From contig JABSPP010000022.1 of NCBI GenBank assembly GCA_013214275.1, forward strand, positions 1 through 11,942: DNA of 11,942 nt, given 5' to 3'. The notes below the pieces were generated by a model. It was not told where the DNA came from. It searched no databases and worked only from the letters and a program-made list of their open reading frames with translations. Positions 1 to 7,355 of this stretch are shown one piece after another (within the stretch, counting starts at the first letter, position 1; each line of letters begins with the position of its first letter). The position numbers and the translations under genes are program-made. The stretch comes from Flavobacteriaceae bacterium (GTDB lineage Bacteria > Bacteroidota > Bacteroidia > Flavobacteriales > Flavobacteriaceae).

Positions 1-1
1 G

Positions 2-2749
2 ATGCAATTGAGTCCCGATGCACGTCTGGATGGGTGGGATGGGTGCTCAGGATATCATTATTCCGATGAGTATATCTATGGGTTCTCACATACACATCTT
101 AGTGGAACTGGTGTTTCGGACTATGGTGATATTTTGCTAATGCCCACCAACGATATCATTTTTAACAACGGCGCAAATGGTCAAAAAGGGTACCGTTCGC
201 GTTTTTCTCATCAGAATGAGATTGCAGAGCCAGGCTATTACAAGGTTCATCTAGACGATACCCGTATTGATGTTGAATTAACAGTAGCAAAACGAAGTGG
301 CATCCACCGATATCAGTTTCCATCTGCAGAACATCAAGTGGTCACAATTGATTTAAATCATAGAGATCAAGTCTTAAGTGCTGGAATTCAGATGATATCT
401 GATCACGAGATTTCAGGTCATCGACACTCCAAAGCTTGGGCTACTCATCAAAAAATATTTTTTTATGCAAAGTTTTCACATCCAATCACAGGTGTTTTAA
501 ATCATACAGTACCAAAAAATAACGATCGTTTAGCGTCTTATGTCTTTGTGAATCCAAAGAATGAACCCATAATTGTGAAAATAGGAATTTCTGCTGTAAA
601 TATAGAGGGTGCCAAAAAAAATCTAGAGGCTGAGATTGGTGACAAATCCTTTAATCAAGCAAAAAAAGAAGTGCAAGAAAGTTGGGAAAAGCAACTAGAA
701 AAAATAGTGGTTGAAGACACAAATAACGATCATAAAGTAAATTTTTATTCTGCGTTATATCATACCATGCTTGCCCCAAACCTCTACACCGATGTGGACG
801 GTCGCTACCGTGGAATGGATTTGAAAATTCACGAAGCTAAAAATTTTGACTATTACACGGTTTTTTCTCTATGGGATACGTATAGAGCGACACATCCATT
901 GTACACCATCATAGAAAAAGAAAGAACAAATGATTTTATCAACACTTTTTTAGCGAAATATGAAGAAGGAGGAATAATGCCTATTTGGGATTTGGCTGCA
1001 TGCTACACAGGATGTATGATAGGCTATCATGCTGTTCCCGTTATTGCTGATGCGTATCTCAAAGGAATACGAGGTTTCGACACTGAAAAAGCGTTTCAAG
1101 CGATGAAGCATTCTGCCACACGAAATCACCGAGGGCTACAGAGTTATCAAAAATATGGCTTTATTCCAGTAGAAAAAGAGTCTGAGTCGGTCTCTAAAAC
1201 GTTAGAATATGCCTATGACGACTGGACCATTTCGCAAATGGCCAAAGAGATGGGAAAAGAGAAAGATTACAAATCCTTTTCCGAAAGAGCACAATACTAC
1301 AAGAATATCTTTGATCCTCAAAGTCGTTTTATGCGTGGTAGATTTCGCAATACATGGTTTTCTCCTTTCGATCCACATGAGGTAAATTTTAATTATACAG
1401 AAGCCAACTCATGGCAATACAGTTTTTACGTCCCTCAAGATATTACTGGATTTATTGAATTAATGGGAGGCAAACAAGTTCTAGAAAATCAGTTAGATGC
1501 ATTATTTACTGCCAGTCGAGAAACATCGGGAAGGAATCAGGCAGACATTACTGGACTCATTGGACAGTATGCACATGGAAATGAACCTAGTCATCATATA
1601 GCTTATCTCTATAACTTTGTCAATAAACCACACAAGACACAAGAAAGAGTTCGCCAGATTTTAACCCAACTTTATACCAATGCGCCTGATGGGATTTCTG
1701 GAAATGAAGATTGTGGTCAAATGAGTGCCTGGTATGTATTTAGTGCTATGGGCTTCTATCCTGTTACCCCAGCTTCTAACGAGTATATCATCGGATCACC
1801 TTTATTTGACAAGGCGACAGTTCATCTGGAAAATGGAAAAACCTTTACGATTACTGCAGAGAATAATTCACAAGAAAACAACTACATCAAAGCGGCTTTT
1901 TTGAATGGAAAGCAATATCCCTACACGTATATTCGCCATTCTGATATTGTAAAAGGAGGAAGCCTAGTATTTGAAATGACCAATAAACCTACAAGCTGGG
2001 GATCAGAGGACAAAAATGTGCCGAGAACTGAGATCCATGAACATCAAATGGTTCCTACTCCATTTATAGCTCGTGGTGATGTGACCTTTAAAGAGCAAAC
2101 AGTGGTCACCTTGGCGAGTGTAGATGAGGAAGCAACGATCTACTACACTCTGGGTGACGATATTCAAAAGTATAGCGAACCCATTGTGATCACCAAAAAA
2201 TCAAGGCTAAAAGTGTATGCTGAGAAAAAAGGCAAGAAAAGTGCAACAGTGATCACTGATTTCTTAAAAATTGATCCTAATCTGCGCGTTGAGCTGAAGA
2301 CCAAATACGCCAATCAGTACAATGCAGGAGGAGATAATGCACTTATTAATGGGATTGTTGGAACTGAAGATTTTAGAACAGGAACATTGCAAGGTTACTG
2401 GGATGAAGATGTTGTGGCAATTGTAGATTTAGGTAAAAACAGAAAGGTAAACACTGTAAATGTCAATTTTTTAGTCGATCAGAGGTCTTGGATATTCTTA
2501 CCCACATCTGTAGAAATTTTAGGATCAGAGGACGGAGTTAGCTATGAAAAGCTGGGTAAAGAAAATTTTAAAACTACCGATCCTGAAGAAAATAGTTATA
2601 TTAAAAATTTTGAAATTAAAGATGTATCTCACAATTTTCGCTATATTCAGCTGGTTGCAAGGAAATTAGGAAAACTTCCAAAGTGGCATTTGGGACATCC
2701 GCACGACGGTCGCTCTTGGATTTTTGTAGATGAGATTAGAATTCGATAA
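2..2749 (+). CDS. GH92 family exo-alpha-mannosidase, 5' partial, with C-terminal accessory domains
   Basis: Calcium-dependent, inverting alpha-mannosidase family that removes mannose from N-glycans and mannans, usually in the periplasm or on the cell surface. The reading frame is open to the window edge and begins inside the conserved N-terminal GH92 region (MQLSPDARLDGWDGCSGY), so the Met at base 2 is probably internal and the signal peptide plus some tens of residues are missing. Conserved GH92 blocks, numbered from base 2, are GGIMPIWDLA (about 320-330), YTEANSWQY (E467), HGNEPSHH (E528) and GISGNEDCGQMSAW (E569, D570). These acidic residues are the likely acid/base and calcium ligands, although I could not map them exactly to a characterised enzyme. 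The catalytic part ends near residue 670. Residues about 680-757 resemble a chitobiase/hexosaminidase C-terminal domain, and about 765-915 an F5/8 type C (discoidin-like) module. The linkage preference (alpha-1,2, -1,3 or other) cannot be read reliably. It is upstream of glycosylasparaginase and sugar permease genes, which fits N-glycan breakdown. Confidence 0.93.
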   Translation: MQLSPDARLDGWDGCSGYHYSDEYIYGFSHTHLSGTGVSDYGDILLMPTNDIIFNNGANGQKGYRSRFSHQNEIAEPGYYKVHLDDTRIDVELTVAKRSGIHRYQFPSAEHQVVTIDLNHRDQVLSAGIQMISDHEISGHRHSKAWATHQKIFFYAKFSHPITGVLNHTVPKNNDRLASYVFVNPKNEPIIVKIGISAVNIEGAKKNLEAEIGDKSFNQAKKEVQESWEKQLEKIVVEDTNNDHKVNFYSALYHTMLAPNLYTDVDGRYRGMDLKIHEAKNFDYYTVFSLWDTYRATHPLYTIIEKERTNDFINTFLAKYEEGGIMPIWDLAACYTGCMIGYHAVPVIADAYLKGIRGFDTEKAFQAMKHSATRNHRGLQSYQKYGFIPVEKESESVSKTLEYAYDDWTISQMAKEMGKEKDYKSFSERAQYYKNIFDPQSRFMRGRFRNTWFSPFDPHEVNFNYTEANSWQYSFYVPQDITGFIELMGGKQVLENQLDALFTASRETSGRNQADITGLIGQYAHGNEPSHHIAYLYNFVNKPHKTQERVRQILTQLYTNAPDGISGNEDCGQMSAWYVFSAMGFYPVTPASNEYIIGSPLFDKATVHLENGKTFTITAENNSQENNYIKAAFLNGKQYPYTYIRHSDIVKGGSLVFEMTNKPTSWGSEDKNVPRTEIHEHQMVPTPFIARGDVTFKEQTVVTLASVDEEATIYYTLGDDIQKYSEPIVITKKSRLKVYAEKKGKKSATVITDFLKIDPNLRVELKTKYANQYNAGGDNALINGIVGTEDFRTGTLQGYWDEDVVAIVDLGKNRKVNTVNVNFLVDQRSWIFLPTSVEILGSEDGVSYEKLGKENFKTTDPEENSYIKNFEIKDVSHNFRYIQLVARKLGKLPKWHLGHPHDGRSWIFVDEIRIR

Positions 2750-2959
2750 GTCAAAAAAAGTATGAACTCTACCTCTTTTGTCATTTGGAATAGCCAGACT
2801 CGCTTAAATTCAAAGAGTTTAAAAATATGTGAACTTGATCTAACCCTAATACAAAAAACTAGTATATAAAACTTTCACTGGGTGACTGGATAAACAGTAT
2901 CTCACATCTCAACGGAAGGAAATAATCAATCATCAAATCATTAGCACAAATTTAAATAA

Positions 2960-3961
2960 GTGAAACGAAGAAAGTTTATCCAAAATGCGTCCTTGTCGAC
3001 TTTAGCAGTGATGGCAACATCAACGGTCATAGGCTGTGAATCCAAAACAAAAGAAAAAGAGTCACTAGTTACTCCGGTAACTCATCCTGTTCAGCCTTTG
3101 GTCATTGCCACATGGAATGTGCCTCGTGCGACAGCTAAAGCATGGGAGGTGTTACAAGACCGTGGAAGTGCTTTAGATGCTGTAGAACAGGGGTGTAGGG
3201 TAGAAGAAGCAGATGTAAATAATTCATCAGTAGGAAAAGGAGGACTGCCCGATAGGGATGGAAGAATTACTTTAGATGCATGCATTATGGATAAAGACGG
3301 TAATTACGGTGCTGTGATGTGTGTTCAACATATCACACACGTAATATCGTTGGCAAGGAAAGTGATGGAAGAAACACCCCATGTGATCATGGTAGGAGAA
3401 GGAGCAGAGCAGTTCGCATATGCTCAGGGATTTAAAAAAGAAAATCTACTGACTGAAGCTTCTAAAAGGGCTTGGGAGAAGTGGAAAGAACAATCAGTAT
3501 ATCAACCTATTATTAATATAGAAAATCACGACACTATTGGCATGTTGGCCATCGATAAACATGGTGATATTTCTGGAGCTTGTACTACAAGCGGTCTGGC
3601 CTACAAAATGGCTGGTCGGGTAGGGGACTCACCTGTCATTGGGTCTGGTTTATTTATTGATAATGAAGTTGGAGGCTGTACGGCAACAGGCATGGGTGAG
3701 GAAGTGCTAAAAACTGTAGCATCTTTTCTTGTTGTTGAATTGATGCGACAAGGAAAGTCGCCGCAAGATGCCTGTGAGGAAGCCATCAAGAGAATTGTTG
3801 AAAAAGCTGGTGATCGGTATACAGCGTTTCAAGTGGGGCTTATAGCAGTAAACAAACAAGGAGAAATAGGAGCTTATTGTATTCACAAATGGTTTAATTA
3901 TACCGTATATGCTGATGAAAAAAATATCAACTATCCATCAGATTTTTACATCAAAACATAA
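2960..3961 (+). CDS. N4-(beta-N-acetylglucosaminyl)-L-asparaginase (glycosylasparaginase), Tat-type lipoprotein
   Basis: Ntn-hydrolase that cleaves the GlcNAc-Asn bond left after N-glycoprotein breakdown, giving aspartate and a glycosylamine that decays to GlcNAc. The precursor normally cuts itself before a Thr that becomes the nucleophile of the beta subunit. Here that is T192 in HDTIGMLAID. Other family blocks are PLVIATWNV (about 46-54), GKGGLPDRDGRITLDAC (about 93-109), AGRVGDSPVIGSGLFIDN and GGCTATGMGE, the last two forming the substrate pocket. The start is GTG: an in-frame TAA (2957-2959) directly precedes it, and the next Met (residue 18) would lose the export signal. The N-terminus has a twin-arginine KRRKFIQ, a hydrophobic stretch and a lipobox VIGC (Cys26), so a Tat-exported lipoprotein is likely. 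The 333-aa length suits the bacterial family. The 210 bp before it contain no clear promoter or terminator. Its stop is 3 nt before the permease ATG, so the two are probably cotranscribed. Confidence 0.93.
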   Translation: MKRRKFIQNASLSTLAVMATSTVIGCESKTKEKESLVTPVTHPVQPLVIATWNVPRATAKAWEVLQDRGSALDAVEQGCRVEEADVNNSSVGKGGLPDRDGRITLDACIMDKDGNYGAVMCVQHITHVISLARKVMEETPHVIMVGEGAEQFAYAQGFKKENLLTEASKRAWEKWKEQSVYQPIINIENHDTIGMLAIDKHGDISGACTTSGLAYKMAGRVGDSPVIGSGLFIDNEVGGCTATGMGEEVLKTVASFLVVELMRQGKSPQDACEEAIKRIVEKAGDRYTAFQVGLIAVNKQGEIGAYCIHKWFNYTVYADEKNINYPSDFYIKT

Positions 3962-3964
3962 GTT

Positions 3965-5287
3965 ATGTCGCAACGCAGTACATCATATACAACGGCTTTT
4001 ATTTTTTTAACGTCTCTATTTTTTTTGTGGGGGTTTATTACGGTTCTTGTAGATAGTTTGGTGCCTAGGATCAAAGACGTTTTTGAAATGAATTACGGAC
4101 GTACCATTTTGGTACAATCAGCATTTTTTATCGCATTTTTTGTGGTCTCGTTGCCTGCTGGTGTATTACTTACCAAAATAGGGTATAAAAAGGGAATTGT
4201 CCTAGGACTGTGTATCATGGCATGTGGTTGTTTGTTATTTTATCCTGCATCAGAATACAGAAATTTTATGGTGTTTATGATGGGCTACTTTACTTTGGCA
4301 TCTGGCATCACAATTATACAGGTAGCAGCCAATCCTTATGTAGCATTGCTTGGCAGTGAAGAAGGTGCTTCAAGTCGATTAAATCTATCACAGGCTTTTA
4401 ATTCTTTGGGAACAACTATTGCTCCAATCATTGGTGCCTTATTTCTTTTGAGTGATTCTGTAAAGTCATCGGAAGAGATAGAGCAGCTTTCTGAAACAGC
4501 TAAAGCAAATTATTATGCAGCAGAGGCAGCAACGGTTCAAGTTCCCTTTCTGTTGATCGCTGGTTTTATTGTTGTATTGGGAATTATTTTTGCCTTTATT
4601 AATTTACCCAAAGTAGTGCAACAAAGTCCCAGAGGTGGTTACAGGAGTCTACTCAGAAACAAAGGGATGATGATGGGAGCTTTGGGGATCTTTTTGTATG
4701 TGGGAGCTGAAGTATCTATTGGAAGTAGTTTTTTGGTTAATTACTTTAAAGGGATGCATCTAGAACATGTCATCGCTGAAAGTCCTGTGATGATACGTAT
4801 TGCCAATACGATTGCGAGTATCTTTAATAAAACCTTCTCAGATGCTGATCCGAAGTCACTTTTGGGAATTTTTATTATTTTTTATTGGGGAGGGGCTATG
4901 ATTGGTCGTTTTATAGGGGCTTATCTTACAAGGGTTATAAAACCTGGAAAAGTATTGGCGGTATTTGCACTGTTGGCTGCCTCTATGGTTGCGATTTCGA
5001 TCAATACTGAGGGGTTGGTAGCTATGTGGTCTATTCTAGCCGTTGGCCTTTTTAATTCCATCATGTTTCCTACAATTTTTACTCTTACCCTTGATGGACT
5101 AGGAACACTCAAAGCACAAGCTTCGGGATTGCTATGTATGGCTATCGTGGGTGGCGCTGTTGTGCCCTACATTTTTGGGAATCTAATTGATTTTTTTGGA
5201 TTTAAAACTGCCTTTGCGCTTCCTTTGATCTGCTATTGCTATATCCTGTTCTTTGGTCAAACAAAAGCGCTACAGCACAGGTATTGA
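3965..5287 (+). CDS. FHS-type MFS sugar permease (GluP/FucP/NagP-like)
   Basis: Inner-membrane proton-coupled sugar importer of the fucose:H+ symporter branch of the major facilitator superfamily. At 440 aa it has about twelve hydrophobic segments, the first at residues 9-29 (FIFLTSLFFLWGFITVLVDS). Typical FHS marks are FFLWGF near the start, FEMNYGRTILVQSAFFIAFF in helix 2, and IIQVAANPYVALLG followed by SRLNLSQAFNSLGTTIAP in helices 4-5. The second half begins near residue 225 after a basic loop. The substrate cannot be fixed from sequence. GlcNAc, glucose, galactose, fucose and mannose are all carried by relatives, and the neighbouring glycosylasparaginase and mannosidase favour GlcNAc or mannose. 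It is the last gene of the plus-strand cluster, with a 3-nt gap from the gene before. The 128 bp to the next, convergent gene show only a weak 6-bp hairpin (5336-5351) without an adjacent T-tract, so no convincing terminator was found. Confidence 0.9.
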   Translation: MSQRSTSYTTAFIFLTSLFFLWGFITVLVDSLVPRIKDVFEMNYGRTILVQSAFFIAFFVVSLPAGVLLTKIGYKKGIVLGLCIMACGCLLFYPASEYRNFMVFMMGYFTLASGITIIQVAANPYVALLGSEEGASSRLNLSQAFNSLGTTIAPIIGALFLLSDSVKSSEEIEQLSETAKANYYAAEAATVQVPFLLIAGFIVVLGIIFAFINLPKVVQQSPRGGYRSLLRNKGMMMGALGIFLYVGAEVSIGSSFLVNYFKGMHLEHVIAESPVMIRIANTIASIFNKTFSDADPKSLLGIFIIFYWGGAMIGRFIGAYLTRVIKPGKVLAVFALLAASMVAISINTEGLVAMWSILAVGLFNSIMFPTIFTLTLDGLGTLKAQASGLLCMAIVGGAVVPYIFGNLIDFFGFKTAFALPLICYCYILFFGQTKALQHRY

Positions 5288-5415
5288 ATGTAAAATTTGT
5301 ATGTGAGGTAATTTTTTGAGTTTTTGCTGGTTTTATAGAATTCTCATTCTACTTCCCAACTCGGTCAATGCGTTTTTTTGTGATTGTTTTTTTTGAAGTT
5401 CACCTGTAAAGTTAT

Positions 5416-6093
5416 CTATTCCTCCTTGGTGAGTTGCTCTAATTTACGCTTGGAACTTCTGTTTTCTGGGTTGATATCGAGTGACTTTTTGAAATACTCA
5501 AGGGCTTTGACGGTATCTTTTTCTGCTTTGTAGGCATTTCCCATGCAATAGTAAACATCCGAACTTTTGGGATATAGTGCTATGTTAATTTTAAAGATCT
5601 CCTTTGCTTCTTCAAATTGCTTTTTTTGGAGGTAGCTGTAGCCGATTGTTTTTAATGTGCGTTGACGAATATTTTGATCTAAGGAATCCTTTTTTTGAAT
5701 GGCAATATAGCCTGCTAAAGCTTTTTCATAGGCTTTGTCCTTAAAATGTTCGTTGGGTATTTTTTCACCATCTTTAAGTTTTGGAAATATGAATTTTTTG
5801 CCCTTGTGTTCTCTTTTTGGTGCCAACTCAATATGCATTTTGGGTTTGGAAACAAAAATCAACTTTTCATTCATTTTGCTGAGATAAAAGGAACTGTCGG
5901 TAAGCCTAACGGGCTCTAAGTCTTGGTTTCTCCATTTAATAAGCATCTGACCACTCTTAAATTTTACTTCTATAATTTCATTGGAATTGAAAAGATATCT
6001 TCCTTGGGTAGCCTCGATAAACGGAGTTGAATTGACGGAATTTTCACATGAAATCAAAGATAAAAAACAGATTAAGATGAAGAGATATCTCAT
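5416..6093 (-). CDS. TPR lipoprotein with beta-rich N-terminal domain, function unknown
   Basis: A 225-aa exported lipoprotein. Residues 1-15 form a short hydrophobic signal ending in LISC (lipidated Cys16), and there is an adjacent Asn rather than Asp at +3. Residues about 24-92 alternate in a beta pattern (GRYLF, IIEVKFKSGQMLIKW, LEPVRLTDSSFYL, EKLIFVSKP) that recalls the small lipocalin-like domains found at the C-termini of Bacteroidota serine hydrolases. That likeness is by eye only. After a basic linker, two tetratricopeptide repeats follow at about 147-176 and 179-212 (GYSYLQKKQFEEAKEIF and GNAYKAEKDTVKALEYF), each ending in a YP or NP turn. It probably acts as a periplasmic or membrane-tethered scaffold, partner unknown. 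The gene stands alone on the minus strand, divergent from padR and convergent with the permease. TAACTTTA at 6120-6113 on its upstream strand is a near match to the -7 consensus but has no clear -33 partner. It could instead be a decayed fragment of a larger hydrolase-TPR protein. Confidence 0.8.
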   Translation of the reverse strand: MRYLFILICFLSLISCENSVNSTPFIEATQGRYLFNSNEIIEVKFKSGQMLIKWRNQDLEPVRLTDSSFYLSKMNEKLIFVSKPKMHIELAPKREHKGKKFIFPKLKDGEKIPNEHFKDKAYEKALAGYIAIQKKDSLDQNIRQRTLKTIGYSYLQKKQFEEAKEIFKINIALYPKSSDVYYCMGNAYKAEKDTVKALEYFKKSLDINPENRSSKRKLEQLTKEE

Positions 6094-6194
6094 AAGGAAC
6101 CTTTTGTGGCAGTAAAGTTATAGCAAAAAATCTTTTTTCAGGACATTTTTAGCATGCTTCTGTCTTAGTTCCCTATGCTAAATGAATTGTTCTA

Positions 6195-6283
6195 GCTGCG
6201 TTAGCGATAAAAGCGGCATCCTTTTTTGTCCTTACAAGGCAAAAAAGATATAGCGGATAGCGCGACCCGAAGGGGAACGCCCA
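6195..6283 (+). repeat. Dispersed flavobacterial intergenic repeat, copy 1
   Basis: An 89-bp element from GCTGCGTTAGCG to GGAACGCCCA. It matches copy 2 (11601-11689, opposite strand) at 80 of 89 positions by hand alignment, without gaps. It contains a hairpin at 6221-6247: CTTTTTTG pairs with CAAAAAAG, then a bulged T, then CCT pairs with AGG around a short loop. A second small stem is CCC-GAA-GGG at 6266-6274. The blocks AGCGGCATCC and AGCGGATAGC flank the main hairpin and can extend it imperfectly. From memory, very similar sequences are common between genes in flavobacterial genomes, but I know of no assigned function. It lies between the divergent TPR lipoprotein and padR genes and ends 27 bp before the padR -33 element. 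Confidence 0.85.
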
Positions 6284-6310
6284 CAAAAAAATACATAATA
6301 TCAATTTTTT

Positions 6311-6341
6311 TTTGGAAAAATAAAAAATATAATTACATTTG
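6311..6341 (+). promoter_or_regulatory. Bacteroidota-type promoter for padR
   Basis: TTTG at 6311-6314, a 19-bp spacer, then TACATTTG at 6334-6341. This is a full match to the primary sigma consensus reported for Flavobacterium and Bacteroides (TTTG or TTG at -33, TAnnTTTG at -7). Transcription should start near 6346-6349, giving a leader of about 30 nt before the ATG at 6378. The -7 element overlaps the dyad described in the next entry. Confidence 0.75.
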
Positions 6342-6367
6342 TATTATACAAGTTGTTTAATACAAAT
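6337..6367 (+). promoter_or_regulatory. Probable PadR operator: 31-bp dyad over the -7 element and start site
   Basis: Arms ATTTGTATTA (6337-6346) and TAATACAAAT (6358-6367) are perfectly complementary. Inside them ACAA-G-TTGT (6348-6356) continues the same dyad centred on G6352, leaving T6347/T6357 as the only mismatch. The same stretch can be read as two 13-bp boxes, TTGTATtATACAA (6339-6351) and TTGTTTaATACAA (6353-6365), 14 bp centre to centre. The first is a perfect palindrome and the second has one mismatch. Binding here would block the promoter, so autorepression by the PadR protein just downstream is the obvious reading. PadR-family operators are often dyads with TGT/ACA-type half-sites, which agrees. 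The assignment to this PadR protein is inference. Confidence 0.7.
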
Positions 6368-6377
6368 AGTAAGTAAC

Positions 6378-6749
6378 ATGAAAAACGATAAAAAACTCAA
6401 TGAACTGCTCCTTTCGTGGGAGAATACCTACAAAAAAGGTCAGTTGACTCTTTGGATTTTTATGGCACTGCAAGAGAGCAAGAAATATGTAGATGAGATT
6501 AAGACTTTTATTTTGGAAAAATCTGGCGGAACGATTCGTTGTGAAGAGCAAAGTCTCTATAGAGCTTTGAGGAAATACGAACACATTCACGTTTTAGCTT
6601 ATGATTTGAGACAAGGCAACAAGGGACCAGAAAGAAAATATTTTTATCTCACAGATTTGGGAGAAGCTCTTTTTAATCAGTTTGTAAGCAGAAATATTAA
6701 ACTCTTTTATTCTGAAGAAATTAAACACATTTTAAAGCTTCAAAATTAA
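6378..6749 (+). CDS. PadR family transcriptional regulator
   Basis: A 123-aa winged-helix DNA-binding protein of the small PadR type. After a charged N-terminus, KGQLTLWIFMALQESKKYVDEI (about 20-41) matches the opening helices of the family, where the usual GYE is replaced by YVD. EQSLYRALRKYEHIHVL (about 57-73) is the recognition-helix region. GPERKYFYLTDLGEALF (about 83-99) is the wing and the start of the dimerisation helix. The C-terminal helix is short, as in subfamily 2. The ATG at 6378 is chosen. The frame is also open to a TTG at 6339, but that codon lies inside the -7 element and dyad, upstream of the predicted start of transcription. PadR proteins usually repress a neighbouring membrane transporter or stress gene, and here the next gene on the same strand is a small membrane protein 87 bp away. 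The ligand is unknown. Confidence 0.85.
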   Translation: MKNDKKLNELLLSWENTYKKGQLTLWIFMALQESKKYVDEIKTFILEKSGGTIRCEEQSLYRALRKYEHIHVLAYDLRQGNKGPERKYFYLTDLGEALFNQFVSRNIKLFYSEEIKHILKLQN

Positions 6750-6836
6750 AAATACTCGAGGAAGAATTTACCAAGTAACGGTTGATTTCTCAATGTGAAT
6801 ATTTAAATATCAATTAGTTAACATTAATTCAAACGT

Positions 6837-7256
6837 ATGAAAATAATAACACCATTTTTAGCTAGGTTTGCACTTACAGCAACCATTCTTACCATTGTTT
6901 TTAGGTATTTTTTAAGTGATGGCATAACACATCAATCCACCATGGCAATCATATTAGCACCTGTGCTTTACTTTGCAATGATGTTTGGTTCTGGATGGTA
7001 TTTTGGGAAGAGGGATGGCGAATATCTGCCCATTTTAGATATCGGTTTCAGATTTCATCTAACGACTTATATGATTCATAATTTAGTCTCTATCCTTTGG
7101 ATTGAAATGGGTTTTGGGTCTAGATATGAAGATATACATGTAACGCTCATGGTGGCAATGTTTTGGGGAGCTTTTCTTTTGATACATCTGCTATGGTATT
7201 TACGAATGAGAAAAAACTCCATCAATGATTTGGACAAAGAAGATTTATTTGAATAA
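6837..7256 (+). CDS. Four-helix integral membrane protein, function unknown
   Basis: A 139-aa protein with four likely membrane helices at about 7-27, 36-57, 74-92 and 101-122. The basic motif YLRMRKN after helix 4 and an acidic tail (DLDKEDLFE) suggest a cytoplasmic C-terminus. Conserved-looking polar residues within or near helices include R10, R23, H74 and H81, with H101 and H117 in helix 4. I do not recognise the family. It follows padR on the same strand after an 87-bp gap that holds a 12-bp palindrome ATATTTAAATAT (6799-6810) but no clear promoter, and it is closed by the terminator at 7287-7333. It is therefore most likely the target, or a co-expressed partner, of the PadR regulator. 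Roles in small-molecule export or envelope stress are possible but not shown by the sequence. Confidence 0.75.
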   Translation: MKIITPFLARFALTATILTIVFRYFLSDGITHQSTMAIILAPVLYFAMMFGSGWYFGKRDGEYLPILDIGFRFHLTTYMIHNLVSILWIEMGFGSRYEDIHVTLMVAMFWGAFLLIHLLWYLRMRKNSINDLDKEDLFE

Positions 7257-7286
7257 ACATTCAAACCTAAATTGACATAACGAAGC

Positions 7287-7333
7287 TCAGAGAAAATTCA
7301 AAAAACCAGTATTCATCTTTGAATTTTCTCTGA
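7287..7333 (+). terminator. Strong hairpin terminator between convergent genes
   Basis: A perfect 16-bp stem: TCAGAGAAAATTCAAA (7287-7302) pairs with TTTGAATTTTCTCTGA (7318-7333) around a 15-nt loop. On the plus strand it is followed by TTTCTTTTTG, so it should end the padR/membrane-protein transcript. The stem also lies 23 nt beyond the stop codon of the minus-strand prolyl isomerase gene and could stop or protect that message too, although the minus-strand flank lacks a T-tract. Confidence 0.8.
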
Positions 7334-7355
7334 TTTCTTTTTGCAATGTGAGACA

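Noticed and set aside
2911..2920. Purine-rich GGAAGGA as ribosome-binding site of the glycosylasparaginase
   Set aside because: It lies about 40 nt from the GTG, much too far, and Bacteroidota rarely use such sites.
5336..5351. Hairpin TAGAAT-TCTC-ATTCTA between the permease and the TPR lipoprotein genes
   Set aside because: Only six weak pairs and no adjoining T-tract in either direction, so not called as a terminator.
6195..6283. The repeat as an insertion sequence or CRISPR unit
   Set aside because: It encodes nothing, has no target duplication or transposase nearby, and its two copies are 5 kb apart and inverted, unlike a regularly spaced array.
6339..6377. Thirteen-codon N-terminal extension of the PadR protein from a TTG codon
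   Set aside because: It overlaps the -7 element and the dyad and would begin before the predicted transcription start. The ATG at 6378 gives a normal PadR N-terminus.
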